From Thiomonas delicata (lineage in GTDB: Bacteria > Pseudomonadota > Gammaproteobacteria > Burkholderiales > Burkholderiaceae_C), in contig NZ_LT592171.1 in NCBI RefSeq assembly GCF_900088825.1, positions 1,345,131 through 1,409,130 of the forward strand: DNA of 64,000 bases. The letters are read 5' to 3'. Below the pieces are notes generated by a model. It did not search any database. It was given only the letters and a program-made list of their open reading frames with translations, and had not been told where the DNA came from. The translations under genes were made by a program, and so were the position numbers. Shown here in pieces: positions 18,121 through 27,847 of this stretch (its first letter is position 1; the number at the start of each line of letters is the position of its first letter).

Positions 18121-19845
18121 TTATTCCTCCGGGGTGGATTTGGTGAAGAAGCTTTGCCGTTGCTGGTAGTAACCGAGTGCGAAGCGCGCCTGATCGGGCA
18201 AGGCAAGGTGACGCGGCGGGAAGGTTGTGGCATCGAAGCCATTCATGATCTCGCCGATCAATCTTTCGCGGTTGACGGCGAGGCCCGCGTTCAGCTTGCC
18301 GAGGTGGTGCTTGCTCAGACGCAGCAGGGTCGGAAACACCGCAGCCGGCGTACTCGACGCCGCACCGTAATAGCGGTCGCGGATGGTGGCGTTCAGTCCA
18401 GGGCTGGCGTCCTCCTGGATTTTTTCCAGTGCGGCGAACAGCCGCCCGAGCCGATAAGCCGGGTTGGTGTTGGTCGGGTCGAGCATGGGCGTGAACTCCT
18501 TCTCTGCGCTGTTGCGAAAGCGAATGAAGCGGTTGAGGCTGGCCTTGATGGCAGCGGCGCGGGCATAGGTGGGTTTTTGCTCGGCGCGGCAGCGCGCCAC
18601 GGCCAAATTGAGCAGCGTGGCCGGATAAGGCAGCCCTTCGAGAATGGCGCGCATGACTTCGCCGCCCAGGTTGGGCGGGATGTTGTCGGCCTTGTTCAGC
18701 AGGGCCAACCCAGTGAGCAACCGGAACAGCGAGAGATGCTCGGGATCATGCGGCGCACGGGCAACAGCGATATCGTCGAAGTGCTGAGCGATGCGTTTCG
18801 CCAGTTCCGCCGCCGTCGAGGTTTCCCAGAAGCGAATGCTGATGCGCGCGGCATTGGGTGCCAGGCCCAGCACATGAAAACGAGTGTTCGGTCCGCCGAC
18901 GCTGAACTGCCCCGACGCCACGGACGCGTACAGCGACTTGATCGCATCGGTGTTCCTGTCCGGGCTGTCCTTGGGCGGTTCGCCGAACAGGTCGGGCATG
19001 GCGGTTTCCAGCGTGTGCGACTCCTCGGCCCAGAACACGGTGGAGGTATCGCCGACCTGGATGCGCTGACGCGAATCACGCGCCAACAGATGATTCAAGG
19101 CCGTGGTGTAGGCGAACACGGCGGCTTTGCCCAGCGGCGCGTTGGCGCCTTGCGCCTTGCCATAGGAGTTGAAGGCGTCGAGGTTGAACGACACGATGTT
19201 GGCGCCCGAAGTCTGGGCTCCCCAGACGCCCTTGATCGCAGGATGCAGCCGCTCGATGGCAGCGGGCGCACCGCTGACCAGACACACGCCATCTGACGCG
19301 TCTTCGGCCTGATGGGCGGTTGCCGCGACCACGGCGGGGCGTTGGCAAACCAGTTCCACGTCCCCGTGCAGACGAAAACTGATGACCGGGTTGCTGGCTT
19401 GAATATCGGCCAGTGCCGGAAAAGTGGCAAGCCATTCCAGGCGAAACGTGTCGAGAAACGCCAGCACGGCCAGAATGCCATCATCTTGGCGCACGTCTTC
19501 CGGCAGCGCCTCAATGCGGGCGCGAAATGCCGCGTGCTGTTCGGCGACGCGCTCGGGATTGCCGCGCGTGTCAATGCCCAGCACATATTCCGCCGTGTCC
19601 CACAGAAGGTTCGCCGCTACGCCGGAAGTTTTCTTCACGCCTTGCGGCACCAGAAAGCGTTGGCCGATTTTCTTCTTGCCCACCGCGCTGCGCGTGTCGG
19701 CAAGGTTCAGCAGCTTGCCGCCAATGTCGATTTCCAGAACGAAAGGGATCTCCTTGTCTTCCAGCCCGAATGCGGGCAGACGCTTGGCCGGATCAGGGTC
19801 GGCCTGCTTGCGCCGGTAGTAGGCATCGAGCGCTTGCAAAATCAC
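18121..19845 (-). CDS. cas8c: Type I-C large subunit Cas8c (Csd1)
   Basis: A 574-residue protein matching Csd1/Cas8c: [52 protein letters not shown] (shown in parts). It recognises the PAM and helps recruit Cas3. The start is a GTG at 19845 overlapping the cas5c stop by four bases (GTGA). In I-C systems an internal start in this gene also yields a Cas11-like small subunit; I did not identify a definite internal start. Confidence 0.95.
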   Translation of the reverse strand: MILQALDAYYRRKQADPDPAKRLPAFGLEDKEIPFVLEIDIGGKLLNLADTRSAVGKKKIGQRFLVPQGVKKTSGVAANLLWDTAEYVLGIDTRGNPERVAEQHAAFRARIEALPEDVRQDDGILAVLAFLDTFRLEWLATFPALADIQASNPVISFRLHGDVELVCQRPAVVAATAHQAEDASDGVCLVSGAPAAIERLHPAIKGVWGAQTSGANIVSFNLDAFNSYGKAQGANAPLGKAAVFAYTTALNHLLARDSRQRIQVGDTSTVFWAEESHTLETAMPDLFGEPPKDSPDRNTDAIKSLYASVASGQFSVGGPNTRFHVLGLAPNAARISIRFWETSTAAELAKRIAQHFDDIAVARAPHDPEHLSLFRLLTGLALLNKADNIPPNLGGEVMRAILEGLPYPATLLNLAVARCRAEQKPTYARAAAIKASLNRFIRFRNSAEKEFTPMLDPTNTNPAYRLGRLFAALEKIQEDASPGLNATIRDRYYGAASSTPAAVFPTLLRLSKHHLGKLNAGLAVNRERLIGEIMNGFDATTFPPRHLALPDQARFALGYYQQRQSFFTKSTPEE

Positions 19846-20519
19846 CCCCGCACCTCCGCGCTGTTCCAGGCGGGAATCTGCACCATGCCTTGCTCCATGC
19901 GCGCACGGAAAAAGCGCGGTTGCGGATCGGTCGCATTGGAGAAGTCCAGATCGTGGAGCATGAAACCCAGGTCGCGGGTTTCATCGATCGGCCGGGGTTC
20001 AGCGTCGAGATCGACGACAAGCCGAAAACCCGCCGCGAACTCGCGCGTGCCGAGGTAAGGCTGGTTGACGCATTGACCTTTGGACGCCCGGCGCTCGAAC
20101 ATCTCGTGATATTTCGCAGCGCGGGCCTCGGGATCGCGCGCGGGCAGGAATTCCAGATCGGCGTGCACGCGGTAGGCCACGTCGCGCAGGAACAGCCCAG
20201 CGCGTTGCTGCCGGTCGTCCTCGATGTAAAGGGCGAGATCCCCCTGGCCATTCTTCATCGCGGTCTCGACATTGCGTGCAGAGACCACGCTCGCCACCTC
20301 ATTGCGCCGCAGATTGATCCAGCGGATAGGCTTGAGGATCTCGATGCGGCGTACATGCCACCGGATCGCCGGTTTCCAAAGAATCGCCTCGAAACAGGCA
20401 CGCGCGGCAGATGGAGTCATCACGTCATAGCTCACCCGTTCGACCTTCATTTCCGGGCGTGTGAAGCAGGCCCAGGGGCCGAAAAGTTCCAGGCAGTGGG
20501 TTTTCATGGGCTCCCTCAT
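19842..20519 (-). CDS. cas5c: Type I-C crRNA-processing Cas5c (Cas5d)
   Basis: In I-C systems Cas5 replaces Cas6 as the pre-crRNA endonuclease. The N-terminal signature LFGPWACFTRPEMKVERVSY and the following DVMTPSAARACFEAILWKP and INLRRNEVASV are characteristic. Start 20519 overlaps the cas3 stop (ATGA). An in-frame ATG at 20507 behind GAGGGAG matches the usual family start equally well. The protein is 221-225 residues. Confidence 0.94.
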   Translation of the reverse strand: MREPMKTHCLELFGPWACFTRPEMKVERVSYDVMTPSAARACFEAILWKPAIRWHVRRIEILKPIRWINLRRNEVASVVSARNVETAMKNGQGDLALYIEDDRQQRAGLFLRDVAYRVHADLEFLPARDPEARAAKYHEMFERRASKGQCVNQPYLGTREFAAGFRLVVDLDAEPRPIDETRDLGFMLHDLDFSNATDPQPRFFRARMEQGMVQIPAWNSAEVRG

Positions 20520-22813
20520 GCGATGCAACCGGGGTTGACTGGGATTCCCTCGGGGTTGAGGCCAAGTGTAGGGTCGTAGAGCCAGTCGCCCACCTGCACA
20601 AACAATCCTGGCATGATTTCCTCGATGTCGCCTTGCCGGAGTAATTGCAGAGCCTGGATCCGATGCAGGTTGACGGTGTAGCGCTGCAGCTTGCGCATCA
20701 GCCAGCGTTCAGGACCCTCTTTGCGCAGCGTATTGAGCCACTTGCCAATGTTGTCGTCCAGGCCATCTTTGCCAAGATAACGCACGATGATAGGAGCACT
20801 GTCCTCGTCCTCGATCAGCCTGAAATTCTCGGCAGCGGTACGGAAGTTGACGGCCAGCTCAAAACCGTCGAGGGTGTTGCCGGCCATGCACAAGTCGCCG
20901 CAGATGCTCTTTTTGTCGAGTTCGCAGGCGTGGTATAGGCGTTCGAAATAGCTGGCGAAGCGTTCGCGCGCGAGCGGCTGCTCGGTGACGCCGTACAGGA
21001 CGTCGCGACAAGCGTCCTCGCCGCGACGCAGAAGTCCAGGCGGAGCGGGTGTGGGAGGCACGAAGACAACGACTTCGCCTTTGTTAGTCAGCCTGCCTTC
21101 GCGGTTGCAGCGCCCTGCCGCCTGGGCGATGGAGTCGAGTCCGGCGAGCGCTCGAAACACCACAGGGAAATCAACGTCTACGCCGGCTTCGACCAGTTGA
21201 GTACTGACCACACGCGTGGGCATGCCGGCTTTCAGCCGCGCTTTGATGTCCCCGATGACCTGCGAGCGGTGCGCGCCGCACATCAACGCAGAAAGATGCA
21301 GCGTGCCCTCGGGCATTTTCTTCCAGAGTTCGCGCGCGTCTTGGCGGCGGTTGACGATGGCGAGTACCGAGTCGTGCCGGGCAAGTTCCTGCGCCAGTTG
21401 TGGCCAATCGGTGGACGCTTGCCAATCCACAGGCAGGCGCACATGCACGCGTTCCAGCGCACGGTAGAACGCATCGGGGTCATCGATGATTTCGCGCACG
21501 TTGTCCAGGCCGCGCAGGTTCTGGTGCGCGTCGAAATAGGCACGCGTGCTCAAAGCGGGCTGGGTGGCGGTAGACAGCACCACGCTCACGCCGTAGTGCC
21601 GCGTCAGCAGATTGAGTACATCGAGCATGGGCTGCAGGAATTCCGGCGGCAGCAATTGCGCTTCGTCGAGCATGACGACGCTGTCTACCAGATTGTGCAA
21701 TTTGCGGCAGCGCGAGGTACGCGTGGCAAATAAGGACTCGAAGAACTGCACATTGGTGGTGACGACGACGGGTGCGTCCCAATTTTCGCAGGCCAAGCGC
21801 GAGGCGTGGTTTTCCCGCTCAGGGTCGGATTCGGCGTTGCTGTGGTGCTCGATCACCGCTTCGCCAAAAATGCCGCGAAAAATGTCTGCGGTTTGCTCGA
21901 TGATGCTGGTGTAGGGGATGACATGGATCACCCGGCGCTTGCCGTGCGCGCGGGCGTGTTCCAGCGCGAAGGCCATGCCCGAGAGCGTCTTGCCACCGCC
22001 GGTGGGCACCGTGAGTGAAAACAGCCCGGGGACGGCAGCAGCCTTTTCCCGGCACTGACGCAGAATGTCGGCGCGCAGGGCGTTGACGGGAGTGGCGGGC
22101 GCGGTGGCAGCCAGCTTGGCCATGTGGGCATCGAACAGGGGTATGAGTTCGGACAGCGCGGGCCACTGATTGCGCCGCGCGAAATTGTCCGGGTCCATGT
22201 AGCGCTCGGTATCAAGAAAATCCGCATCGACCAGCGCCGAGAAAAGCATGCGCACCCACAGCGCAAAACCATTCTTGCCGCCAGGAACCGCGCGCAAATC
22301 AGGCTTGAAATCGCCGGCGTCGAGCAATTCGGCCGGCGGGCGTGCAGCCAAAGACTCCAACAGCTCCGCGCGGCTGTCGGCACTTGCAAGACGCACCTCC
22401 AAGCCACCGAACCAATCCGCCAGACCGGCATGATGCCCGGCGACGAGGTAGGCCAGCACACGGCCTGCATTGCCAAACCCAGCTTGTTTGAAATGATCGC
22501 AAGCGAGCACCGCGCCTGCAGTCGAATGGGGCGCCTTGCCGGCTTCGCCCTTGATATGGGCATCGGTCTCGAAGCCGCTAGCCTGACGGATATAGCGTTG
22601 GAAACGGGGTCGATATTTGCCGAGATCATGCCAGCGTCCTGCAAGTTGAGCCCAGTCAGCGCCAAAGGTCTTGGCAAAACACGCAGCCAGTGCCGCTACT
22701 GCAGTCAAATGATCCGCCAACTCATGGGGAGCACGCCAATTGCCGAATGCGTCCTTTGCTGCGTGGGCAATCGGTCTAGGCTGTTCGTCCTGCTGATTTT
22801 TGTATCCTGACAT
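20516..22813 (-). CDS. cas3: CRISPR-associated helicase-nuclease Cas3
   Basis: A 765-residue fusion of HD nuclease and SF2 helicase that degrades DNA bound by Cascade. HD residues: ELADHLTAVAAL, RWHDLGKYRP, PHSTAGAVL, AGHHAGLADW. Helicase motifs: Walker A in PTGGGKTLSG, MLDEAQLLPPE (motif II), LSTATQPAL (III), STQLVEAGVDVDFP (V), QAAGRCNREG (VI). All motifs look intact. It is the first gene of the cas operon, and no promoter was identified upstream. Confidence 0.97.
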   Translation of the reverse strand: MSGYKNQQDEQPRPIAHAAKDAFGNWRAPHELADHLTAVAALAACFAKTFGADWAQLAGRWHDLGKYRPRFQRYIRQASGFETDAHIKGEAGKAPHSTAGAVLACDHFKQAGFGNAGRVLAYLVAGHHAGLADWFGGLEVRLASADSRAELLESLAARPPAELLDAGDFKPDLRAVPGGKNGFALWVRMLFSALVDADFLDTERYMDPDNFARRNQWPALSELIPLFDAHMAKLAATAPATPVNALRADILRQCREKAAAVPGLFSLTVPTGGGKTLSGMAFALEHARAHGKRRVIHVIPYTSIIEQTADIFRGIFGEAVIEHHSNAESDPERENHASRLACENWDAPVVVTTNVQFFESLFATRTSRCRKLHNLVDSVVMLDEAQLLPPEFLQPMLDVLNLLTRHYGVSVVLSTATQPALSTRAYFDAHQNLRGLDNVREIIDDPDAFYRALERVHVRLPVDWQASTDWPQLAQELARHDSVLAIVNRRQDARELWKKMPEGTLHLSALMCGAHRSQVIGDIKARLKAGMPTRVVSTQLVEAGVDVDFPVVFRALAGLDSIAQAAGRCNREGRLTNKGEVVVFVPPTPAPPGLLRRGEDACRDVLYGVTEQPLARERFASYFERLYHACELDKKSICGDLCMAGNTLDGFELAVNFRTAAENFRLIEDEDSAPIIVRYLGKDGLDDNIGKWLNTLRKEGPERWLMRKLQRYTVNLHRIQALQLLRQGDIEEIMPGLFVQVGDWLYDPTLGLNPEGIPVNPGCIA

Positions 22814-23176
22814 CGGTCATCATCCGGTTGAACGAGGGCAAGTTTGGGTCGCGGGACGCGACCACGGCTGTCGCCATCGCTGCCTCCCGAGGAAGCAGTC
22901 AGGTTAGGTACGCCTGCGGCGCACGTCGACGCAAAAACCAGCACATTATGGGGGAGTTTTCGTCGCACCCGCCGCGGCCCAAGCCTCTATTTATCTCGGG
23001 AGGCCGCGGCACATCGCGCCCATCATCTCGGCGGAACGCTACTTCAACCTTGTCTCGCGCTCGATGACTTTTGGCGCGAGTTTCGGTTATGAATACCTGC
23101 AACCTGTCGAAGGCTTTTTTGCCAGTCTTCGTCGTCACGTACTGCACTGCGAGCCCCGCGCAATTCGCGCGCACGC
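22814..23176. other. Intergenic region upstream of cas3, no gene supported
   Basis: These 363 bp separate cas3 from the next minus-strand gene. Short open frames exist on both strands but none has a convincing start, composition or family resemblance. The minus-strand promoter of the cas operon should lie in the ~150 bp next to 22813. I could not identify convincing -35/-10 boxes, nor an RNA toxin-antitoxin of the creTA kind. Confidence 0.5.
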
Positions 23177-25258
23177 TCAGTCATCGTGGTCGCCCGCTGC
23201 AAGCTTTCCCTCTTCGGCGAGCGCGTTGATGACAGCACGGCGCGTCAAACGGTACATCCTGCCTGCTGACCCGTGCATAGCAACGGAATGGTTCCGGTCC
23301 AGAAGCTGCTGCAAGGAAGAAGTCGCCGGGGCCTTGCGCTCGATGAAACGTTGAACTCGGCACGGAGCGCGCACGAATTCCTCGATGAGCTGAGGCCAAG
23401 GGTCGAGCGCCTTCAGTTCGCGGTCCCAAAGCAGGTAGCCGGCCAGGGCGCCCCAGGCTGTCCTCGGGTTCAGGGGATCCACCTCGGGGCGAAAGCTGCA
23501 TGCCCAGGCGGCGATGTCCTCGGCTGGCATCGGGCGTGCGATCCCGTAGCCTTGCCCGCTGTCCGCGCCCATGATCAGCGCGGCCTCAATGAGACCTGGA
23601 TTCTCCAGGCCCTCCACGGTCACCAATGCGCCGAGCTCGTGCGCGAGTTGCGTCAGGTAGTAGATGAATCCGAAGGCGCGGTGCGGATGCTTGCGCGCGG
23701 CGCGGCGCACAAGCCCTTGGTCAATCTTCACCTCGTCGAAGGGCATGCTGTCCATGCGCAGCAGCGAGCTGTGCCCAGCGCCAAGATCGTCCTGGATCAG
23801 GCGAATACCCAGCAGCTTGAGGTTGTGCAGGAAGGTATCCCGGTTGTTCTGGTCCTTGAATTCCGGCGATTCCAGGATTTCCAATTCGATCAACTCGGTA
23901 TCGGTCCCCGTCTGCTCGAGCGTGCGAAACAGCGCCTCGTGGTACTCGGGGTCGCCAATGCCCTGCGGTGGAAAGTTCAGCGACACCGAAAGCTTCTGGC
24001 CCTGTGAATGCCAGCTTCGCAAGTCCCTGCAGATTTGCGCGATGCCGAATTCGAACAGCCGCAGCAGGTCTCGGTTCCCCAGTGTGGGCAGGAATGCGGC
24101 AGGCGGGATAAGTGAACCATCCGCGTCCACTAGCCTTCCCAGCGCCTCGACCTTCTTCAGTTTGCCCGATCGCAAATCGATGATGGGTTGGTACAGCAGG
24201 ACCATGCGATCAGCCTCGATCAATCGACTGAAATGGCGCCGTCGATCATGCGGGATTACATTACCCTGGACGTGGCGAAGCGCCGCCAGGCTGAATGTCT
24301 GCTGAATGTGTTGCAGGAACAGTAGCCGGCCATGTGCCCGGAAGAATCCCGGCCACCTGCTGTAGATGCTGAGCAGTGCAAAGGTCTGGCCTGCCTCATC
24401 GACAAGGGGAATGGCAACGCTGGAGCGAAAGCCCAGGCTGGCACCAAGCTGTCTCCATGGCTCGACGGATGGATCGAGCATGTAGGCGTCAGCGGAGACA
24501 ACCTGCCCAGTCTTCCACGCACGTGTCGCGGGATCTGCGTCATCACCAGCCGCGTCATGCAGAATTCGGATGGCCGGGGCGGCCCCCGCGCGGAACGCGT
24601 TGATATGCGTCTGGGCCATCGAGCCGTCGAGGGCTTCGACCTCGAGGACCCCTTGCGGGCCAAGGCGCCCCACGTTGGCTGCCAGGACGCCGTCGACCGA
24701 GCAAATCGCCTTGAGCACGTCCTGGTACAGGTCGGTGGTGCTACGTGCCAGAAGAGCTGCTTGCTGGATCTCGGCCAGCACCAGCGCCAATTCCGTATCG
24801 ATCTGCTGATATCCAACGCTCTGGGCCTGCAAGTCGACCATCAATCGTCGGTCCAGCAGCCGTTGCAGACTACGCTGATCCGCCAGCGGGAGAGCCAGTA
24901 GCGCACCATGCAGGGCCTGCTGATACAGATTGTAGGCGTCGATCAGCCACATCATGTCGACCCCTACCAAGCCATGGACTCGGCCTACCGCCTTCGCATG
25001 GGCTCGATGCGCCGGTTCCTCGAGTTCCGGATCCAACAGCATCAGCAGGTGAGACGTCTGCCGGGCTTGCAGGTGCCGGAATTCGTCAGGGGTCAGCAGC
25101 GCGAGCAGCGATTGCGTCTCCTGCGCCTGCATCAGCGAATCGTAGAAGCGTGCTGCAAATGTGCGCGTGATCTCCGACGCCTGCAAGTGAAAAGCACGCA
25201 ACAACGGAACCACGGCGGGCCCGTAGATCTCTTCGGCGAATAGTTGGGGAAGAACCAT
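23177..25258 (-). CDS. Globin-GAF-EAL cyclic-di-GMP phosphodiesterase
   Basis: A 693-residue soluble protein from ATG 25258. Domain order: globin-coupled-sensor-like domain (~10-150; ITRTFAARFYDSL, FRHLQARQTSHLLMLL, GRVHGLVGVD with the presumed proximal His), GAF domain (~215-380; FRSSVAIPLVDEAGQTFAL) and EAL domain (~405-650). The EAL catalytic set is intact: KVEALGRL, SLNFPPQG, ELEILESPEF, QDDLGAGHSS, VKIDQGLV, TVEGLEN, DSGQGYG. There is no GGDEF domain or TM helix, unlike its paralogues at 633 and 56240, so it should only degrade cyclic-di-GMP, gated by a gas or redox ligand. Confidence 0.88.
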   Translation of the reverse strand: MVLPQLFAEEIYGPAVVPLLRAFHLQASEITRTFAARFYDSLMQAQETQSLLALLTPDEFRHLQARQTSHLLMLLDPELEEPAHRAHAKAVGRVHGLVGVDMMWLIDAYNLYQQALHGALLALPLADQRSLQRLLDRRLMVDLQAQSVGYQQIDTELALVLAEIQQAALLARSTTDLYQDVLKAICSVDGVLAANVGRLGPQGVLEVEALDGSMAQTHINAFRAGAAPAIRILHDAAGDDADPATRAWKTGQVVSADAYMLDPSVEPWRQLGASLGFRSSVAIPLVDEAGQTFALLSIYSRWPGFFRAHGRLLFLQHIQQTFSLAALRHVQGNVIPHDRRRHFSRLIEADRMVLLYQPIIDLRSGKLKKVEALGRLVDADGSLIPPAAFLPTLGNRDLLRLFEFGIAQICRDLRSWHSQGQKLSVSLNFPPQGIGDPEYHEALFRTLEQTGTDTELIELEILESPEFKDQNNRDTFLHNLKLLGIRLIQDDLGAGHSSLLRMDSMPFDEVKIDQGLVRRAARKHPHRAFGFIYYLTQLAHELGALVTVEGLENPGLIEAALIMGADSGQGYGIARPMPAEDIAAWACSFRPEVDPLNPRTAWGALAGYLLWDRELKALDPWPQLIEEFVRAPCRVQRFIERKAPATSSLQQLLDRNHSVAMHGSAGRMYRLTRRAVINALAEEGKLAAGDHDD

Positions 25259-25270
25259 GATGGTAAAGTT

Positions 25271-25286
25271 AGGAGGCAAACCTCCT
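25271..25286 (-). promoter_or_regulatory. AGGAGG-sequestering hairpin in the leader of the globin-GAF-EAL gene
   Basis: AGGAGG, a 4-nt loop (CAAA on the plus strand, TTTG on the minus), then CCTCCT: a perfect 6-bp stem that reads the same on both strands. On the minus strand the AGGAGG is a perfect anti-16S sequence, but it lies ~22 nt before ATG 25258, too far for normal use. It may be a regulatory or stability hairpin. Confidence 0.3.
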
Positions 25287-25313
25287 TGCCCACATTGCAG
25301 GAGTCCGGGGTTA

Positions 25314-25508
25314 TCAGCCTGCGCCTGGAGCACCTTGCAACAACGTGGCCTGCAGGGCAGCCGCGAGTTCGTCACCCACGAATTTCGCCACGTAACCTTC
25401 GGCGCCAACGCGTCGAGCGTGCTCTTCATTGGCTTGGCCTGTTAGCGACGAGTGGATGACCACTGGTATGCCCTTCAGTCGATCATCCTCCTTAATCTTG
25501 CGCGTCAT
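25314..25508 (-). pseudogene. CheV/CheY-type receiver domain, C-terminal remnant
   Basis: Reads TRKIKEDDRLKGIPVVIHSS, then LTGQANEEHARRVGAEGYV, AKF and ALQATLLQ. This is the second half of a response-regulator receiver, with the conserved Ser and Lys positions (HSS, AKF) that follow the phospho-Asp. The fragment resembles the receiver of chemotaxis coupling protein CheV. The Asp-bearing first half and any CheW domain are missing: homology stops at 25508, where AT-rich unrelated DNA begins. Confidence 0.7.
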
Positions 25509-25742
25509 CTGCCATATGCAGAAGCAGATCTTGATTCATTTACCCCCCCAATTATTTCGACAGAAAAACGACGTGCCGCAATAATTTCGCCCCCCCAAGA
25601 TGTTATTTCTTCAGCGTTTCCGAAGCGCCGATAAATATTTAAACAAAGAAATGGAGAGCGCCAACCCGATGTTGCGCCGTAGGTCGCGTTCGGAATTTAA
25701 GTGATCTCAGAAACGCCGGCTTGATTCCAACGAAAAACCCAA
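25509..25742. other. AT-rich intergenic stretch
   Basis: The base composition here is clearly richer in A and T than the neighbouring genes, with several homopolymer runs (CCCCCC, AAATATTT). No gene is supported. The abrupt change at 25508, where the chemotaxis remnant is cut, suggests a recombination junction. Confidence 0.4.
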
Positions 25743-25854
25743 GGGAAACACTGATTTAATCGGAATGACGTCTACGCCAGAACAGTCATGCCCTGCCGAA
25801 TCAACGGGTTAACGTTGTCCGAAAGCTGGCCTATCGATTAAATCAGCGTTTCTC
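25743..25854. mobile_element. MITE-like element with 20-bp terminal inverted repeats
   Basis: GGGAAACACTGATTTAATCG (25743-25762) is inverted at 25835-25854 (CGATTAAATCAGCGTTTCTC) with two mismatches in 20. The enclosed ~72 bp is non-coding. Size, ends and AT-rich context fit a miniature inverted-repeat element mobilised by a transposase elsewhere. No target duplication was clear. Confidence 0.5.
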
Positions 25855-25925
25855 TAGTTCGTTGATCTCCTCGTTGCTGCGCTGAGTCTCAAACCGACGG
25901 CCTTGGCTGAGCGGCCTACAAAAAC

Positions 25926-26573
25926 TTAAAATCGCCAACCTAGTCCGATAGTCGTGATGAGCGGATTCAGTGTCACACGAGCTTGAGTTGGCGCTCCTCC
26001 GAGCGTGCCCGTGGCATTCGTTTTAAGGAATATTTTCTTCAGATCAACGAAAGCGAACATTTTTTTAGAAAAATTGTATTCAGTTCCTGCTTGAATCACT
26101 GAGCCCCAAGCACTTTCCACATTCAATGACTTCAATGTTCCATCAGGGGCATCAAGTATGATGGTTCGGTTGATACCCAAGCCCAAATAAGGCTGCCAAG
26201 CACCAAGACCATCAAATTGATATTGAAGTGAGAGAACGGCAGGGCCATACTGAACACGGCCGAGTTCTCCGAGAGGAGCCGCAGTCCCGGTTCCGTATAG
26301 CTTTGCTGTTGGTGGTAGCCCGAGCGTAAGCCCAAGAGCCCAGTTGGGTGTCAGATTTCGCCCGATCTCAACTGCAAGTGTGTAATTGGTGTCAGCATTC
26401 GCACTTGCGCCGGGAACAACATTGCCTCCAGCCTTAACAACTGCACTGGCGCTAAAATTAACTGCCGCCGGACCTACGCGGACCCACCAAGGATTGTTCT
26501 GTGCATGGGCAGCGCTGCCCATGCTGGCCGAAATAGCGACAGCCAATATTGAAAATTTAACCGCCTGAATCAT
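25926..26573 (-). CDS. ompW: OmpW-family outer-membrane protein
   Basis: A 215-residue precursor starting at ATG 26573 behind AGGAGA. A signal peptide (FSILAVAISASMGSAAHA) is followed by the OmpW opening NNPWWVRVGPAAVNF. Eight-strand barrel features follow: NWALGLTLGLPPTAKL, GRVQYGPAVLSLQYQF, WQPYLGLGINRT, AWGSVIQAGTEYNF, FAFVDLKKIFL, and the terminal LITTIGLGWRF with the C-terminal Phe. OmpW/AlkL channels pass small hydrophobic molecules. Its place downstream of the toluene genes, on the same strand, suggests uptake of aromatic substrates, but this is inference. Confidence 0.88.
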   Translation of the reverse strand: MIQAVKFSILAVAISASMGSAAHAQNNPWWVRVGPAAVNFSASAVVKAGGNVVPGASANADTNYTLAVEIGRNLTPNWALGLTLGLPPTAKLYGTGTAAPLGELGRVQYGPAVLSLQYQFDGLGAWQPYLGLGINRTIILDAPDGTLKSLNVESAWGSVIQAGTEYNFSKKMFAFVDLKKIFLKTNATGTLGGAPTQARVTLNPLITTIGLGWRF

Positions 26574-26706
26574 GATTCGTCTCCTATATTATAATCTATA
26601 AATGGTAAATACATTAAAGATGGCTCAATGGTTTTAGCCAATAGAGCCGTTGTCGAGTGTTTCACTTTTGGCTAGACATCCACACAAGTCGCAAATCGTG
26701 TGCTAA

Positions 26707-27768
26707 TCAAGAACGAATCAGCACTTTGTTTACACCTCCTGATTTCTCGAAAAAGGTTTTAAATGCATCGTCGAGTTGATCGAGCTTGAATTCGTGGGAA
26801 AAGAGTTTGCTTGGATCGATGATGCCGCTTTCCAGCAAACGTAGAGCTTCCCACATGAACGGTTGCACATTAGCGAACCCATTCATGTGCAAAGTGATGT
26901 CCCGCAAGAACACGTCTGCGAGGTTCAAGTTGAATTTGTCGTCGGTAAAGACGCCCAGTGCTGCGATGGTTCCACCGGGGCGAACGATGTCCAAGCACAT
27001 CTGAAGACTTTCTGGAAGACCGACCATTTCGATGACCTTGTCGAAACCCCGCCCACCCGTTTCTGCCATGGCCCTTTCCTTCCAATCGGCTTGATTCACG
27101 TCCACGGCAAGTGCCCCACGTACGCGCGCCCATGCGAGTCTGTGCGCGACCTTGTCTAGAGCCACGACACGCCCAGGGGCACGCTGCAAGGCAACGTCCA
27201 ACGCCATGAGACCGCTGGGCCCGCAACCGACCAATGCCACGGTTTCTCCTGGCTGAATATCGGCGAGGTGGTTGGCAATCACTGCGGTGGGTAGATTGCA
27301 AGAAAGGGTCAGTGCGGCAGCATCTGAAATTGCACTGGGTACCTTGATGGCGTGTGCGTCAGCATGGGGCAACACGAGTGCCTCGGCATGTGTGCCGTTC
27401 AGATTCCCGAACGCACGGCCGAAACCATAAACCGCCTTTTGGGTTGTTTCGCAATGCGCCGTTTGCCCGACATGACACATATAGCATTCGCCACAAGAGC
27501 AGGAATACGCCATGCTGATGCGATCACCAGCCTTGAAGCGGCCCACACACTTTCCTGCCTGGACAACCTCGCCGATCAATTCATGCCCGGTTTGTGACTT
27601 GCCCTTGTCCATGATGGGATCCAGAACTCCCCGGTAAATGTGGAGATCCGAGCCACAGATGGACGTCGCCACCATGCGAACGAGAACCGCATGATCCTCA
27701 CGTAATACCGCATCAGGCACATGGGTGCAACGGATGTCCTTCGGGCCGAAATAAACGCCTGCTTTCAT
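26707..27768 (-). CDS. Zinc-dependent alcohol dehydrogenase
   Basis: A 353-residue medium-chain dehydrogenase from ATG 27768 behind AGGAG. Catalytic-zinc ligands are in TSICGSDLH (Cys38) and TGHELIG (His62, Glu63). Structural-zinc cysteines are in CSCGECYMCHVGQTAHC. The nucleotide-binding turn is ALVGCGPSGLMALDVAL. These are the GroES-like and Rossmann parts of NAD(P)-dependent alcohol dehydrogenases. It lies between ompW and the interrupted intron, on the same strand as tmo. It could oxidise an aromatic or short-chain alcohol, but the substrate cannot be read from the sequence. Confidence 0.85.
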   Translation of the reverse strand: MKAGVYFGPKDIRCTHVPDAVLREDHAVLVRMVATSICGSDLHIYRGVLDPIMDKGKSQTGHELIGEVVQAGKCVGRFKAGDRISMAYSCSCGECYMCHVGQTAHCETTQKAVYGFGRAFGNLNGTHAEALVLPHADAHAIKVPSAISDAAALTLSCNLPTAVIANHLADIQPGETVALVGCGPSGLMALDVALQRAPGRVVALDKVAHRLAWARVRGALAVDVNQADWKERAMAETGGRGFDKVIEMVGLPESLQMCLDIVRPGGTIAALGVFTDDKFNLNLADVFLRDITLHMNGFANVQPFMWEALRLLESGIIDPSKLFSHEFKLDQLDDAFKTFFEKSGGVNKVLIRS

Positions 27769-27847
27769 TGCTGTGCTCCTGTGCGCCGATCAAAACCGGC
27801 GAGTTGTTGTGAATGGAAGTTTCATCCGTTGAAGGTTTAGCCATCGA

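Noticed and set aside
22814-23176. Possible RNA-based creTA toxin-antitoxin or small regulator gene next to cas3
   Set aside because: No repeat-like sequence matching the CRISPR repeat and no convincing ORF or RNA structure was seen.
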